NCBI GenBank assembly: GCA_051871515.1
Contig: JBJECY010000025.1
Span: forward strand, 1 to 17,211
Direction of reading: 5' to 3'
Length of the DNA: 17,211 nt
DNA from: SFTJ01 sp051871515
GTDB lineage: Bacteria; Bacteroidota; Bacteroidia; Bacteroidales; Muribaculaceae
The notes beneath the pieces were generated by a model that saw only the letters and a program-made list of their open reading frames with translations, was not told the DNA's origin and searched no databases. Position numbers and translations under genes: made by a program. Numbering within the stretch: position 1 is the first letter of the stretch; each line of letters begins with the position of its first letter. Shown here in pieces: positions 1 to 8,200 of this stretch.

Positions 1-165
1 CCTAAAGGCCATCGTAATATTGTGCAAGCTCTTAGTATAAGTAAAACTTTATATGTTATGCATAAATCATTGGTTTATAGTCAATTACAACCTAATTTAG
101 TTGCGTTTTCTATCACTCGAGCCTATTTTTACAATAATTCTTTACATCAAAGCTTTATATATTAA
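1..165 (+). CDS. 3' end of an unrecognised AT-rich gene (partial)
   Basis: Reading from base 1, frame 1 stays open for 54 codons and ends at a TAA (163-165); the gene begins outside the window. The stretch is very AT-rich, where chance stops are frequent, so an open frame of this length suggests a real coding tail rather than noise, though 54 codons is not proof. The peptide is basic and aromatic/hydrophobic (many Tyr, Leu, Ser, Asn; ends HQSFIY) and I recognise no motif or family in it. Its base composition is clearly lower in GC than that of uvrA or purL, which fits an accessory or transferred gene. It is convergent with uvrA. No clear terminator follows it. Function unknown. Confidence 0.45.
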   Translation, partial: PKGHRNIVQALSISKTLYVMHKSLVYSQLQPNLVAFSITRAYFYNNSLHQSFIY

Positions 166-197
166 TGTGTAAAGTAGTGGTTTTCAGTGTTTTATAT

Positions 198-213
198 CAA
201 TTGTAAACAATTG
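198..213. repeat. 16-bp perfect inverted repeat
   Basis: CAATTGTAAACAATTG is a perfect 7+7 inverted repeat with a two-base centre, 33 bases after the stop of the partial gene at the left edge. The centre is too small for a normal RNA loop and no T-tract follows, so it resembles a protein-binding site more than a terminator. In such AT-rich DNA chance is a real alternative. Confidence 0.35.
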
Positions 214-384
214 TTAATATTGAAATATTGCCAAAATACGAGGTTAAGAATTAAGGAATTAACCGTTACACATTGAGCAGTGAAAAATTTATTTCATTAA
301 CATATTCAAATTGGCAAATAATTGGCGTTTTTTTTCTTTGGGATACTCACCGGCTCATAGCTGAATAATCTTTGTTTGGTTTTG

Positions 385-411
385 CAAACTTACATTGTGG
401 TAAAACTACCA
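385..411 (-). promoter_or_regulatory. Possible leftward promoter with overlapping operator-like palindrome
   Basis: On the - strand TAAGTTTG (392-385) matches the Bacteroides -7 consensus TAnnTTTG. Directly upstream of it, where the spacer and -33 region should be, lies the perfect palindrome TGGTA-GTTT-TACCA (411-398). No good -33 TTTG is visible. No open frame follows on the - strand between here and base 1, so any product would be a non-coding or antisense RNA. Functional reading is inference. Confidence 0.25.
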
Positions 412-478
412 TTTTGATAATTTTATGAGATATTTCATTTTCCTTGGCTCAAAATTTTCGATTTTGGTATGTTTACCA
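398..478. repeat. Two copies of the palindrome TGGTA-N4-TACCA
   Basis: Copy 1 is TGGTAAAACTACCA at 398-411 and copy 2 is TGGTATGTTTACCA at 465-478, 67 bases apart start to start. Both have perfect five-base arms and a four-base spacer, and each is extended by one base (GTGGTA... at 397 for copy 1, ...TACCAC at 479 for copy 2), so the two 15-base units face each other in inverted orientation. Two identical arm pairs in one 80-base stretch suggest binding sites of a dimeric regulator or ends of a small element. No regulator is identifiable here. Confidence 0.5.
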
Positions 479-602
479 CGATTCAAAAATCTCAGCGAGA
501 TATAAAGAACGTATTTACAAGCCAAAATATTTATAACCGATTGATTTTCAATATGCTGCCATATACCCCACCCCACTCTTCAATTTACTGAATTTTTTGC
601 TC

Positions 603-634
603 AAAAAAAATGGCAGATAGCGCCTATCTGCCAT
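603..634 (-). terminator. Rho-independent terminator of the uvrA unit
   Basis: A perfect stem TGGCAGATAG / CTATCTGCCA (611-620 with 624-633, extended by the A610-T634 pair) has a three-base loop CGC. Read on the - strand it is followed at once by eight T residues (bases 610-603 on the + strand are all A). It starts about 35 bases after the uvrA stop codon, so it should end the transcript of the secreted protein plus uvrA. On the + strand the stem is followed only by a weak T stretch. Confidence 0.9.
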
Positions 635-668
635 AATTATTAAGCCAAATTCCTTGGTTTTAGTCTAA

Positions 669-3503
669 TTATCTACCTAATTCTTTCTTCAAGAACGTCG
701 ATGTTATGCCTTCTCCCCTATCTGCCACCTCTTCAGGTGTGCCGCACGACATCACCTTGCCGCCATTTCTGCCTCCTTCGGGACCCATATCAATAATATG
801 GTCGGCACATTTAATCACGTCAAGATTATGTTCAATCACTATCACAGTGTTTCCTTTGTCAACAAGTTTTGAAATCACGCCAAGCAAAACGTTTACATCT
901 TCAAAGTGGAGTCCTGTGGTTGGCTCATCTAAAATGTACATAGTTTTGCCGGTATCTTTTTTGCTTAATTCGGTGGCAAGCTTCACGCGTTGACTTTCAC
1001 CGCCCGACAGTGTACTCGAAGGCTGACCAAGTTTCACATACCCCAACCCTACATCCTGCAAAACTTTTATCTTGCTAAGGATAGTGGGCACAGCGGTAAA
1101 AAATTCCACAGCCTGGTTTATGGTCATATCAAGCACATCGGCTATTGAGCGTCCCTTGAATCTCACCTCAAGAGTTTCGCGGTTGTAGCGTTTGCCACCG
1201 CATGCTTCACATGGCACAAGCACATCGGGCAAAAAGTTCATCTCAATTGATTTATATCCGTTACCCTTGCAAACCTCACATCTACCCCCCGACACGTTGA
1301 ACGAAAAACGCCCGGGCTTGTAAGCGCGGATTTTTGATTCAGGCAATTCAACAAACAGTTTGCGTATATCAGCAAACACTCCTGTGTAGGTTGCCGGATT
1401 TGAACGAGGCGAACGTCCAAGTGGCGACTGGTCAACAGTAACCACCTTGTCAAGATTCTCAATGCCTTCAATCGAGTCATATTTCAGAGGGTCGGTGAGC
1501 GACCTGTAAAACTTCTGACTAAGAATGGGCTGCAAGGTTCCATTAATCAAACTCGACTTTCCGCTACCCGACACGCCGGTTACGCATATCAGCTTGCCAA
1601 GAGGGAAACTCACATCAATGTTTTTCAAATTGTTTCCGCAGCAGCCTCTCAGCGTCACCACCTTTCCGTTACCCGCCCTACGCACGCTCGGCACCGGGAT
1701 ACACATTGTTCCATTCAGATAACTGGCGGTGAGAGTGTCGGTCTTCATCATCTCAGCCGGAGTTCCAGCAAACACAATGTTGCCACCTCTGCGCCCCGCC
1801 TTTGGTCCAATGTCAACCACATAGTCGGCTTCAAGCATCATGTCCTTATCATGCTCCACCACAATCACCGTGTTGCCCGAATCGCGCAACTCTTTCAGCG
1901 AATCAATCAGTCGCTGATTGTCACGTTGATGCAAACCAATGCTTGGCTCATCTAATATATAGAGCACATTCACCAGTTGCGAACCTATTTGCGTGGCAAG
2001 GCGTATGCGCTGACTTTCGCCACCCGATAGCGTGGCTGTTCCTCGGTTAAGCGACAAATATTCCAGACCAACGTCAATCATAAATTTCAGTCGGCTGTTG
2101 ATTTCTTTCACAATCTCCTCAGCTATGCGCCATTGTTGCTCTGTCATCACATTCTTCACGCCAGCCATCCATTCAGCCAAGTCAGCAATATCGAGACTTG
2201 CCAACTCAGCAATATTTTTTCCACCTATATAATAATGTAAGGCCTCTTTGTTCAATCGCTTGCCGGCACACTCCGGGCACTCGCAGCGCGAATAGAATTG
2301 CCCCGCCCATTTTTGAGCTTGCGATGTGGCATCATCGCTCTGCTGCATTTCAATGTATTTCAGCAATCCGTCGTACGACAAATAAAACTTCTGAGTGCTC
2401 AGCGTTTCGCTTTTTATATTTAAGCGCTCATCGGTGCCATTCATTATGTCGTCAATCGCCTCTTCGGGAATAAGGTTCAAAGGTGTGTCGAGGTCGCAAT
2501 CATATTTCTCGCAGATGGCTTGAATCTGCCAAAACAAAAGTGAATTTTTATACTTTCCTAAAGGTACTATTCCACCCGACCTTATAGAGAGGTCCATGTC
2601 GGGCATCACCTTCTCACGGTCGATGATGTTCACATATCCCAAACCCTTACATCTGGGGCATGCGCCCTGCGGACTATTGAACGAGAAATTGTGAGGTGCC
2701 GGTTCCATATACGACAATCCCGTGGCAGGGTCCATCAGCATCTTGCTGTAATGCCCAATTTGGTTGTCGTCAACGTTGAGCACCATCAACTGTCCCTCGC
2801 CTTGCTTAAAAGCCAGCTCCACAGTTTTACGCAAACGTTCCTCGTCTTTGCGCATCACCTTCAGGCGGTCAACCACCAGTTCTATTGTGTGGTTTTTATA
2901 GCGGTCGAGCTTCATGCCAAACGTAATCTCACGCAACTCGCCGTCAACGCGCACATGTACGTACCCTTTTTTCCTGATATTCTCAAAGAGTTCTTTGTAA
3001 TGGCCCTTGCGGTTCTTCACCAACGGTGCCAATATATAGATTTTCTTATTATCATATTTTTCAAGAATCAGGGCAAGGATTTTATCTACTCCATATTTCA
3101 CCATTTTCTCGCCCGACACATAGGAGTATGCCTCACCTGCGCGTGCAAAAAGCAAGCGCAGATAGTCATACACCTCGGTAGTGGTGCCAATGGTGCTTCG
3201 CGGATTTTTGTTCACCGTCTTTTGTTCTATTGAAATCACCGGGCACAATCCGGTGATTTTGTCAACGTCGGGACGTTCAAGCGTGCCAAGCATGTTTCTG
3301 GCATAAGCCGAGAACGTCTCAAGGTAACGGCGCTGACCCTCGGCAAAGATGGTGTCAAAGGCAAGCGACGATTTGCCGCTTCCACTCAGTCCGGTTATCA
3401 CAGTGAGTTTTCCGTGGGGTATCTCAACATCAATATTCTTAAGATTATGCACTCTTGCGCCCCACACGCTCACGCACTCTGTTTCTTCTCCGTTAAGCTT
3501 CAT
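669..3503 (-). CDS. uvrA: UvrABC system protein A (excinuclease ABC subunit A)
   Basis: UvrA is the DNA-damage sensor of nucleotide excision repair: a dimeric ABC-type ATPase that finds distorted DNA with UvrB and loads it. The 944 residues are full length for the family. Visible landmarks are a first Walker A, GLSGSGKS (38-45); CPRC (282-285) and CPEC (409-412) zinc-ligand pairs; a first ABC signature LSGGE (492-496); a second Walker A, GVSGSGKS (643-650); a complete CxxC...CxxC zinc module with Cys742, 745, 765 and 768; and a second signature LSGGE (832-836). The stretch before CPRC, where many UvrA proteins carry the first half of that zinc module, has no Cys here (253-263). The ATG at 3503 overlaps the TGA of the upstream gene (ATGA), so the start is well fixed and translation is probably coupled. 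Confidence 0.97.
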   Translation of the reverse strand: MKLNGEETECVSVWGARVHNLKNIDVEIPHGKLTVITGLSGSGKSSLAFDTIFAEGQRRYLETFSAYARNMLGTLERPDVDKITGLCPVISIEQKTVNKNPRSTIGTTTEVYDYLRLLFARAGEAYSYVSGEKMVKYGVDKILALILEKYDNKKIYILAPLVKNRKGHYKELFENIRKKGYVHVRVDGELREITFGMKLDRYKNHTIELVVDRLKVMRKDEERLRKTVELAFKQGEGQLMVLNVDDNQIGHYSKMLMDPATGLSYMEPAPHNFSFNSPQGACPRCKGLGYVNIIDREKVMPDMDLSIRSGGIVPLGKYKNSLLFWQIQAICEKYDCDLDTPLNLIPEEAIDDIMNGTDERLNIKSETLSTQKFYLSYDGLLKYIEMQQSDDATSQAQKWAGQFYSRCECPECAGKRLNKEALHYYIGGKNIAELASLDIADLAEWMAGVKNVMTEQQWRIAEEIVKEINSRLKFMIDVGLEYLSLNRGTATLSGGESQRIRLATQIGSQLVNVLYILDEPSIGLHQRDNQRLIDSLKELRDSGNTVIVVEHDKDMMLEADYVVDIGPKAGRRGGNIVFAGTPAEMMKTDTLTASYLNGTMCIPVPSVRRAGNGKVVTLRGCCGNNLKNIDVSFPLGKLICVTGVSGSGKSSLINGTLQPILSQKFYRSLTDPLKYDSIEGIENLDKVVTVDQSPLGRSPRSNPATYTGVFADIRKLFVELPESKIRAYKPGRFSFNVSGGRCEVCKGNGYKSIEMNFLPDVLVPCEACGGKRYNRETLEVRFKGRSIADVLDMTINQAVEFFTAVPTILSKIKVLQDVGLGYVKLGQPSSTLSGGESQRVKLATELSKKDTGKTMYILDEPTTGLHFEDVNVLLGVISKLVDKGNTVIVIEHNLDVIKCADHIIDMGPEGGRNGGKVMSCGTPEEVADRGEGITSTFLKKELGR

Positions 3504-4879
3504 TCCTGTTCGCTACTGTTGTCACTGTCGCTTATGTTTGAGCTTGAGCCATCGCCCTTCATGCCAACAATGTTTATATCACCTTTCAACTTATATTTTT
3601 TCCCTTCCGAGCCTTCGGCTTCAATCACATAGTAATAAACGCCCGGTTTCACCAATTTACCTTTATAACGTCCGTCCCAGCCCTGAGCAGGGTCGTTAAG
3701 TTCACACATCTTCACGCCCCAGCTGTTGAAGATGAAGCATTTAAACTTCACAATTGACCTGAACGACACTTTCCATTCGTCGTTGATACCCTCGGTCACT
3801 CCGGGCGAGAAAGCGTTAGGACATTGCAGACTCGATTCGCCAATGTTCACAACAAACATATCGCTTGTTGCCTCGCAGCCTGAGTTGGCATTTGTGGCGA
3901 CAAATCGCCAGTATGACGTTCCGGCATCATTAATTGTTTTGTTCAATTCTGTTTCAGCATATCGTTCTTCAATCTCCTCAAACTCGCTGTTGCTGCACAT
4001 CTGCCATTCGCCATGGGTCACGGCATCAGTCACATAAGCAATAAAGGAGATGTTGGCAGGAGCCGAACCGCCCAGCACATCTTCGCTATCGGTTTTGCCG
4101 GTCATATTGTCAGCATCGTTTGGCTCTTGGATTGCAACGGCATTCACAGCCACAGCTGTAGCGGTGAACTCGTCGCTCACCACACTTTGCGCCTCGCCCC
4201 ATTGTTTCAGAAACCGGTCGCCAGTCATGGTAAACTGCGTGTTGCACAACACAGCCTCAACCGACACCGTTTGTTTGAACTCGGAGAGCTGACGTTGCTG
4301 CTCCACCTGTTGCCATTCGGTGAGCTCACTGTTCCATTCAAGCGACATGTATGTGAGCTCTATTCCCCTATCCAATTTTTTCAGTCCGCCGTTAATGGTA
4401 TAGTAGGTCATATCACGGCCTTCGCCATCAACCAGCAAAGTGGTGGTGTTGCAATCAGCCTCTTGGGCCGGATCTATCCCACGAAGGTTAAGGCGGTAAT
4501 CGGCATAATTAATCACCCACAAATAATGGCGGTTGGTGCCTTCTTCAATCACATATCCGCTGTTGGCAATCACATTATCCAACGTGTAGGTGCTTCCATC
4601 CTTCACAACACCGGTTATTGTCTGTGCATAAGCAGCCCCCGATGCTCCGAAGCTATACCATGTTACAGTTGCTTGGCTACTCGATGCCACATACTGCATC
4701 TTCACGCTGCCAGTGTCATAAACCACATACACACATTCAAGCCCTGTGCTGCTCGATGGTTTCTCGCTAATCACGGCATGATTGCCGTCACCAACAAACT
4801 TCACCTCGCCGCCATAAGCCGCCATGGCAAGCAACATTGCCGCCACAGCCACATATATTCTTTTAGCAATCTTGTTCAT
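3500..4879 (-). CDS. Secreted protein with gliding motility-associated (CHU_C, type B sorting) C-terminal domain
   Basis: The 459-residue product begins with a clear signal peptide: basic NKIAKR, a hydrophobic Ala/Leu/Met-rich stretch to about residue 22, then AYG. The middle (about 25-270) is not recognised. Residues about 270-350 look like an Ig/PKD-type beta domain. Residues 353-438 match the gliding motility-associated C-terminal domain: CPNAFSPG at the start, INDEW, FNSWG, GWDGRYKG, PGVYYYVI. Such domains direct export by the type IX system or surface anchoring in Bacteroidota. Here the domain is not terminal: a Ser/Asp/Glu-rich tail (439-459) follows, which is odd for a sorting signal. 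The gene is first in a unit with uvrA, its TGA overlapping the uvrA ATG. Ligand or role unknown. Confidence 0.85.
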   Translation of the reverse strand: MNKIAKRIYVAVAAMLLAMAAYGGEVKFVGDGNHAVISEKPSSSTGLECVYVVYDTGSVKMQYVASSSQATVTWYSFGASGAAYAQTITGVVKDGSTYTLDNVIANSGYVIEEGTNRHYLWVINYADYRLNLRGIDPAQEADCNTTTLLVDGEGRDMTYYTINGGLKKLDRGIELTYMSLEWNSELTEWQQVEQQRQLSEFKQTVSVEAVLCNTQFTMTGDRFLKQWGEAQSVVSDEFTATAVAVNAVAIQEPNDADNMTGKTDSEDVLGGSAPANISFIAYVTDAVTHGEWQMCSNSEFEEIEERYAETELNKTINDAGTSYWRFVATNANSGCEATSDMFVVNIGESSLQCPNAFSPGVTEGINDEWKVSFRSIVKFKCFIFNSWGVKMCELNDPAQGWDGRYKGKLVKPGVYYYVIEAEGSEGKKYKLKGDINIVGMKGDGSSSNISDSDNSSEQE

Positions 4880-4986
4880 CTCTACGCTGTTATTTTATTA
4901 AACCCGTTCAGCACACAGCCGCTCCCAATCAGCCCAATGGCATGAGAGCGCAACGGTGCTGCTTGCTTTTAGCAAGTTAAATCTCA

Positions 4987-4994
4987 CAAAGATA
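4987..4994 (-). promoter_or_regulatory. -7 box of the leftward promoter (secreted protein and uvrA)
   Basis: On the - strand TATCTTTG is an exact match to the Bacteroides -7 consensus TAnnTTTG. It lies about 108 bases upstream of the ATG at 4879, giving a leader of roughly 100 bases. No good -33 TTTG stands at the usual distance. The leader begins with the hairpin at 4962-4976. Confidence 0.6.
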
Positions 4995-5074
4995 CAAATA
5001 TTATGTGAAATTACACACCCACTTGCTCCAATGAATTAAGAAAAACTGCAACAATTGGGTGCCGCCACAACCGA

Positions 5075-5090
5075 CGCAGCACCAGCTGCG
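5075..5090. repeat. GC-rich 16-bp palindrome in the divergent region
   Basis: CGCAGC-ACCA-GCTGCG has a perfect six-base stem and four-base loop. It stands about 70 bases upstream of the purL -7 box and about 80 bases upstream of the leftward one, in otherwise AT-rich DNA. It has no T-tract. It could be a regulator site for either unit or a structural hairpin; nothing in the sequence decides. Confidence 0.35.
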
Positions 5091-5156
5091 ACAACCACTT
5101 GGGCATTTATTGCTAAAGAATAATTAAAACTATTTTCAGTTGCCAATGTTTTTAAT

Positions 5157-5164
5157 TAATTTTG
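5157..5164 (+). promoter_or_regulatory. -7 box of the purL promoter
   Basis: TAATTTTG fits TAnnTTTG exactly and lies 40 bases before the purL ATG, so the leader is short (about 30 bases). The flanks (TTTTTAAT before, then GCA and AGAAT after) recur almost unchanged upstream of purH at 9164-9171. A -33 element is not clear. Confidence 0.65.
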
Positions 5165-5204
5165 CAGAGAATAATCACAAAACAATATCACATAATTCGT
5201 AATT

Positions 5205-8200
5205 ATGATATCTTTCTTCAAAAAAGGAGCAAAAACCATCTATGCGGTCGATTCCGACCATGCCCTTTCATCATCTGAAGTAGAAAAACTGCAATGGCTT
5301 TTCGACGGAGCCACACAAATTCACGACGACGTGATTCGCGGCACATTTGTTGGCCCGCGCCGGGAGATGATTACCCCATGGAGCACCAATGCAGTTGAAA
5401 TCACCCAAAACATGGGCCTCAGCGGAATTGCGCGCATTGAGGAATTTACCGAGACTCGCGCAAAAGAGCCGGCATTTGACAAGATGCTTCAACGCATCTA
5501 TCACGAGCTCAACAACAACACCTTCACCATCACCAAAACGCCCGACCCCATTGTGTATATCCACAACATGGAGCAATACAACGAGCAAGAAGGTCTGGCG
5601 CTCAGCGCCGAAGAGATTGCTTATCTCAAGCAGCTCAGCGAAAAGCTCGGGCGACCACTCACTGATAGCGAAGTGTTTGGATTCTCACAAGTAAACTCCG
5701 AGCATTGCCGTCACAAAATCTTCAACGGCACATTTGTCATCGATGGCGAGGAGATGCCCGTTTCTCTCTTCAAGATGATTAAAAAGACTTCGCAAGAAAA
5801 TCCCAACAAACTGGTTTCAGCATACAAAGACAATGTGGCATTTGTCGAGGGGCCACAGATTGAGCAATTTGCCCCACAAAACCCCAACAAGCCCGATTAT
5901 TTTAAGGTTGACACCATCGACTCTGTGATATCGCTCAAAGCCGAGACTCACAACTTCCCCACCACGGTTGAGCCATTCAACGGCGCAGCCACTGGTTCGG
6001 GCGGTGAGATTCGCGACCGTCTTGGCGGCGGCAGGGCAAGTTTACCATTGGCAGGTACCGCGGTATATATGACCTCATACCCTCGCACTCAGGCAGAACG
6101 TGCATGGGAACTTTGCACAATGCCTCCACGTCCTTGGCTTTATCAAACGCCTGAAGAGATTCTCATCAAGGCATCAAACGGAGCCAGCGACTTTGGCAAT
6201 AAATTCGGTCAACCGCTCATCTGCGGCTCGCTCCTCACTTTTGAACACGAAGAAGGCAAAGAGCAATTTGCTTATGACAAAGTGATTATGCTTGCCGGTG
6301 GCGTGGGCTTTGCCAACAAGCGCGATGCTATTAAAGGCACCCCAAAGCCAAACGAAAAAGTGGTACTCATGGGCGGCGACAACTACCGCATTGGTATGGG
6401 CGGTGGTGCTGTATCATCGGTTAACACAGGTCAATATGACAACTCAATAGAGCTTAACGCCGTGCAACGCGCCAACCCCGAGATGCAAAAACGTGTCTCT
6501 AACGTGATTCGCGCACTTGCAGAAGCACCAGAAAACCCAATCATCTCAATCCACGACCACGGCGCAGGCGGACACCTTAACGCCCTCTCTGAACTGGTTG
6601 AAGAAACCGGCGGAAAAATCAACATCGACGCACTGCCCGTTGGCGACCCAACACTATCGTCAAAAGAAATCATTGGCAACGAGTCGCAAGAGCGCATGGG
6701 AATGGTGGTTGAAGAAAAAGACCTGCAATTCATCAAAGACATCGCCGACCGCGAACGCGCACCATTCTATGTGGTGGGCGAAACCACTGGCGACGACCGT
6801 TTTGTGTTTGAACAAAAAGACGGTGTCAAGCCCATTGACCTGGGCATGAAGGATATGTTTGGCAGCTCGCCAAAAACCATCATGACCGACGTCACCACAC
6901 CGCGCAAGCTCAAGAAAGTGAAATATGACCACAGCAAAGTGAACGAATATCTTGAGAACTTGCTTCAACTTGAAAGTGTGGCATGCAAAGACTGGCTCAC
7001 CAACAAAGTTGACCGTTCAATCACCGGCAAGATTGCTCGCCAGCAATGCCAAGGCGAGATTCAGTTGCCACTGAGCGACTGCGGCGTTGTGGCACTCGAC
7101 TTCACCGGCACCGTGGGTATAGCCACCTCAATAGGCCATGCTCCACAAGCAGCTCTCATTGACCCGGCTTGCGGCTCTGTGCTCTCAATTGCCGAAGCAC
7201 TCACCAATATCGCGGGCGCAAACCTCAGCGAAGGTCTCAAATCGGTGTCACTTAGTGCCAACTGGATGTGGCCATGCCGCAACAAAGGCGAGGATGCAGC
7301 ACTCTATTCAGCAGTGAAAGCATGTAGCGACTTTGCATGCGCCCTTGGCATCAACATCCCCACAGGCAAGGACAGCCTCTCAATGACACAAAAATATGGC
7401 AAGAAGAAAGTTCTTGCTCCGGGCACCGTAATCATCTCGGCAGCCGGACAAGTTGACGACGTTAAAAAGACCGTGACACCTGTGGCTGCCAACCGCAAGA
7501 GCACGTTCTATTACGTTGACTTCACCAATACGCCAATGAAACTGGGTGGTTCGGCATTTGCACAATCAATCAATTTCCTTGGCAACGAAGCTCCAACCAT
7601 TGCTTCAGCTGAATATTTTGCCAATACATTCAATGCCGTTCAGGCACTTGTTGATGGTAAACTGCTGCTTGCCGCCCACGACGTGTCGGCAGGCGGTGTT
7701 ATCACTACATTGCTTGAAATGACATTTGCCAACGTCAACGGCGGTATGAACATCGACCTGAGCGAGTTGCAAGCCAACGACGTGGTCACTGCATTGTTTG
7801 CCGAGAATCCCGCCATGGTGATTCAGGTTGCCGACAAAAACGCCCGACGCGTTGAGAAAATATTGGCAGAGTGTGGCGTGAGATTCACTGCAATAGGCAG
7901 CAACGATGATGAACGCCGCATTATGGTAAACTACAACGGCCAAGAGTATCTCTTTGGAATTGATTACCTCCGCGACCTTTGGTTTAAATCGTCTTATCTG
8001 CTTGACGTGAAACAAAGCGGAGCAAAATGCGCAAAAGACCGCTTCAACAACTACAAGAAGCAACCAATACGCTATTGCTTGCCAAAAACATTCACCGGAA
8101 AAGCTGCCGACCTTGGCATCACCGGTTATAAGCATGGCACAACAGGCATTAAAGCAGCCATCATACGCGAAAAAGGCGTTAACGGTGACCGCGAAATGGC

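Larger units (their letters stand above)
166..602. other. AT-rich non-coding gap between convergent genes
   Basis: I see no convincing gene in this stretch. It holds several short inverted repeats: CAATTGT-AA-ACAATTG (198-213), GGTTAA...TTAACC (242-264), TGGTA-AAAC-TACCA (398-411), TGGTA-TGTT-TACCA (465-478) and ATCTC-AGC-GAGAT (489-501). A Bacteroides-type -7 box, TAAGTTTG, reads leftward at 392-385. A direct repeat of TTGGC lies at about 311-326. Together these look more like regulatory or mobile-element remnant DNA than simple spacer, but no function can be assigned. Confidence 0.6.
4880..5204. other. Divergent regulatory region between the uvrA unit and purL
   Basis: This 325-base stretch holds no gene. 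It contains one -7 box for each direction (leftward at 4994-4987, rightward at 5157-5164), a small hairpin near the 5' end of the leftward transcript (CTTGC-TTTTA-GCAAG, 4962-4976), and a GC-rich palindrome CGCAGC-ACCA-GCTGCG (5075-5090) between the two promoters. The open frame that crosses into it on the + strand is antisense to the secreted-protein gene and is not credible. Confidence 0.7.

Noticed and set aside
425..505. Small + strand frame of 26 codons starting 14 bases after the first TGGTA palindrome
   Set aside because: Hydrophobic and basic enough to be a small peptide, but too short to separate from chance in AT-rich DNA, and no exact -7 box precedes it (only TAATCTTTG with one extra base).
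4013..4945. Long + strand open frame of 310 codons opposite the secreted-protein gene
   Set aside because: It is antisense to a gene with a clear signal peptide and CHU_C domain, is rich in His, Cys and Ile as shadow frames are here, has no recognisable domain and no promoter.
7605..8135. - strand open frame of 176 codons opposite purL
   Set aside because: Antisense shadow within the conserved second half of purL; no promoter, no recognisable motif.
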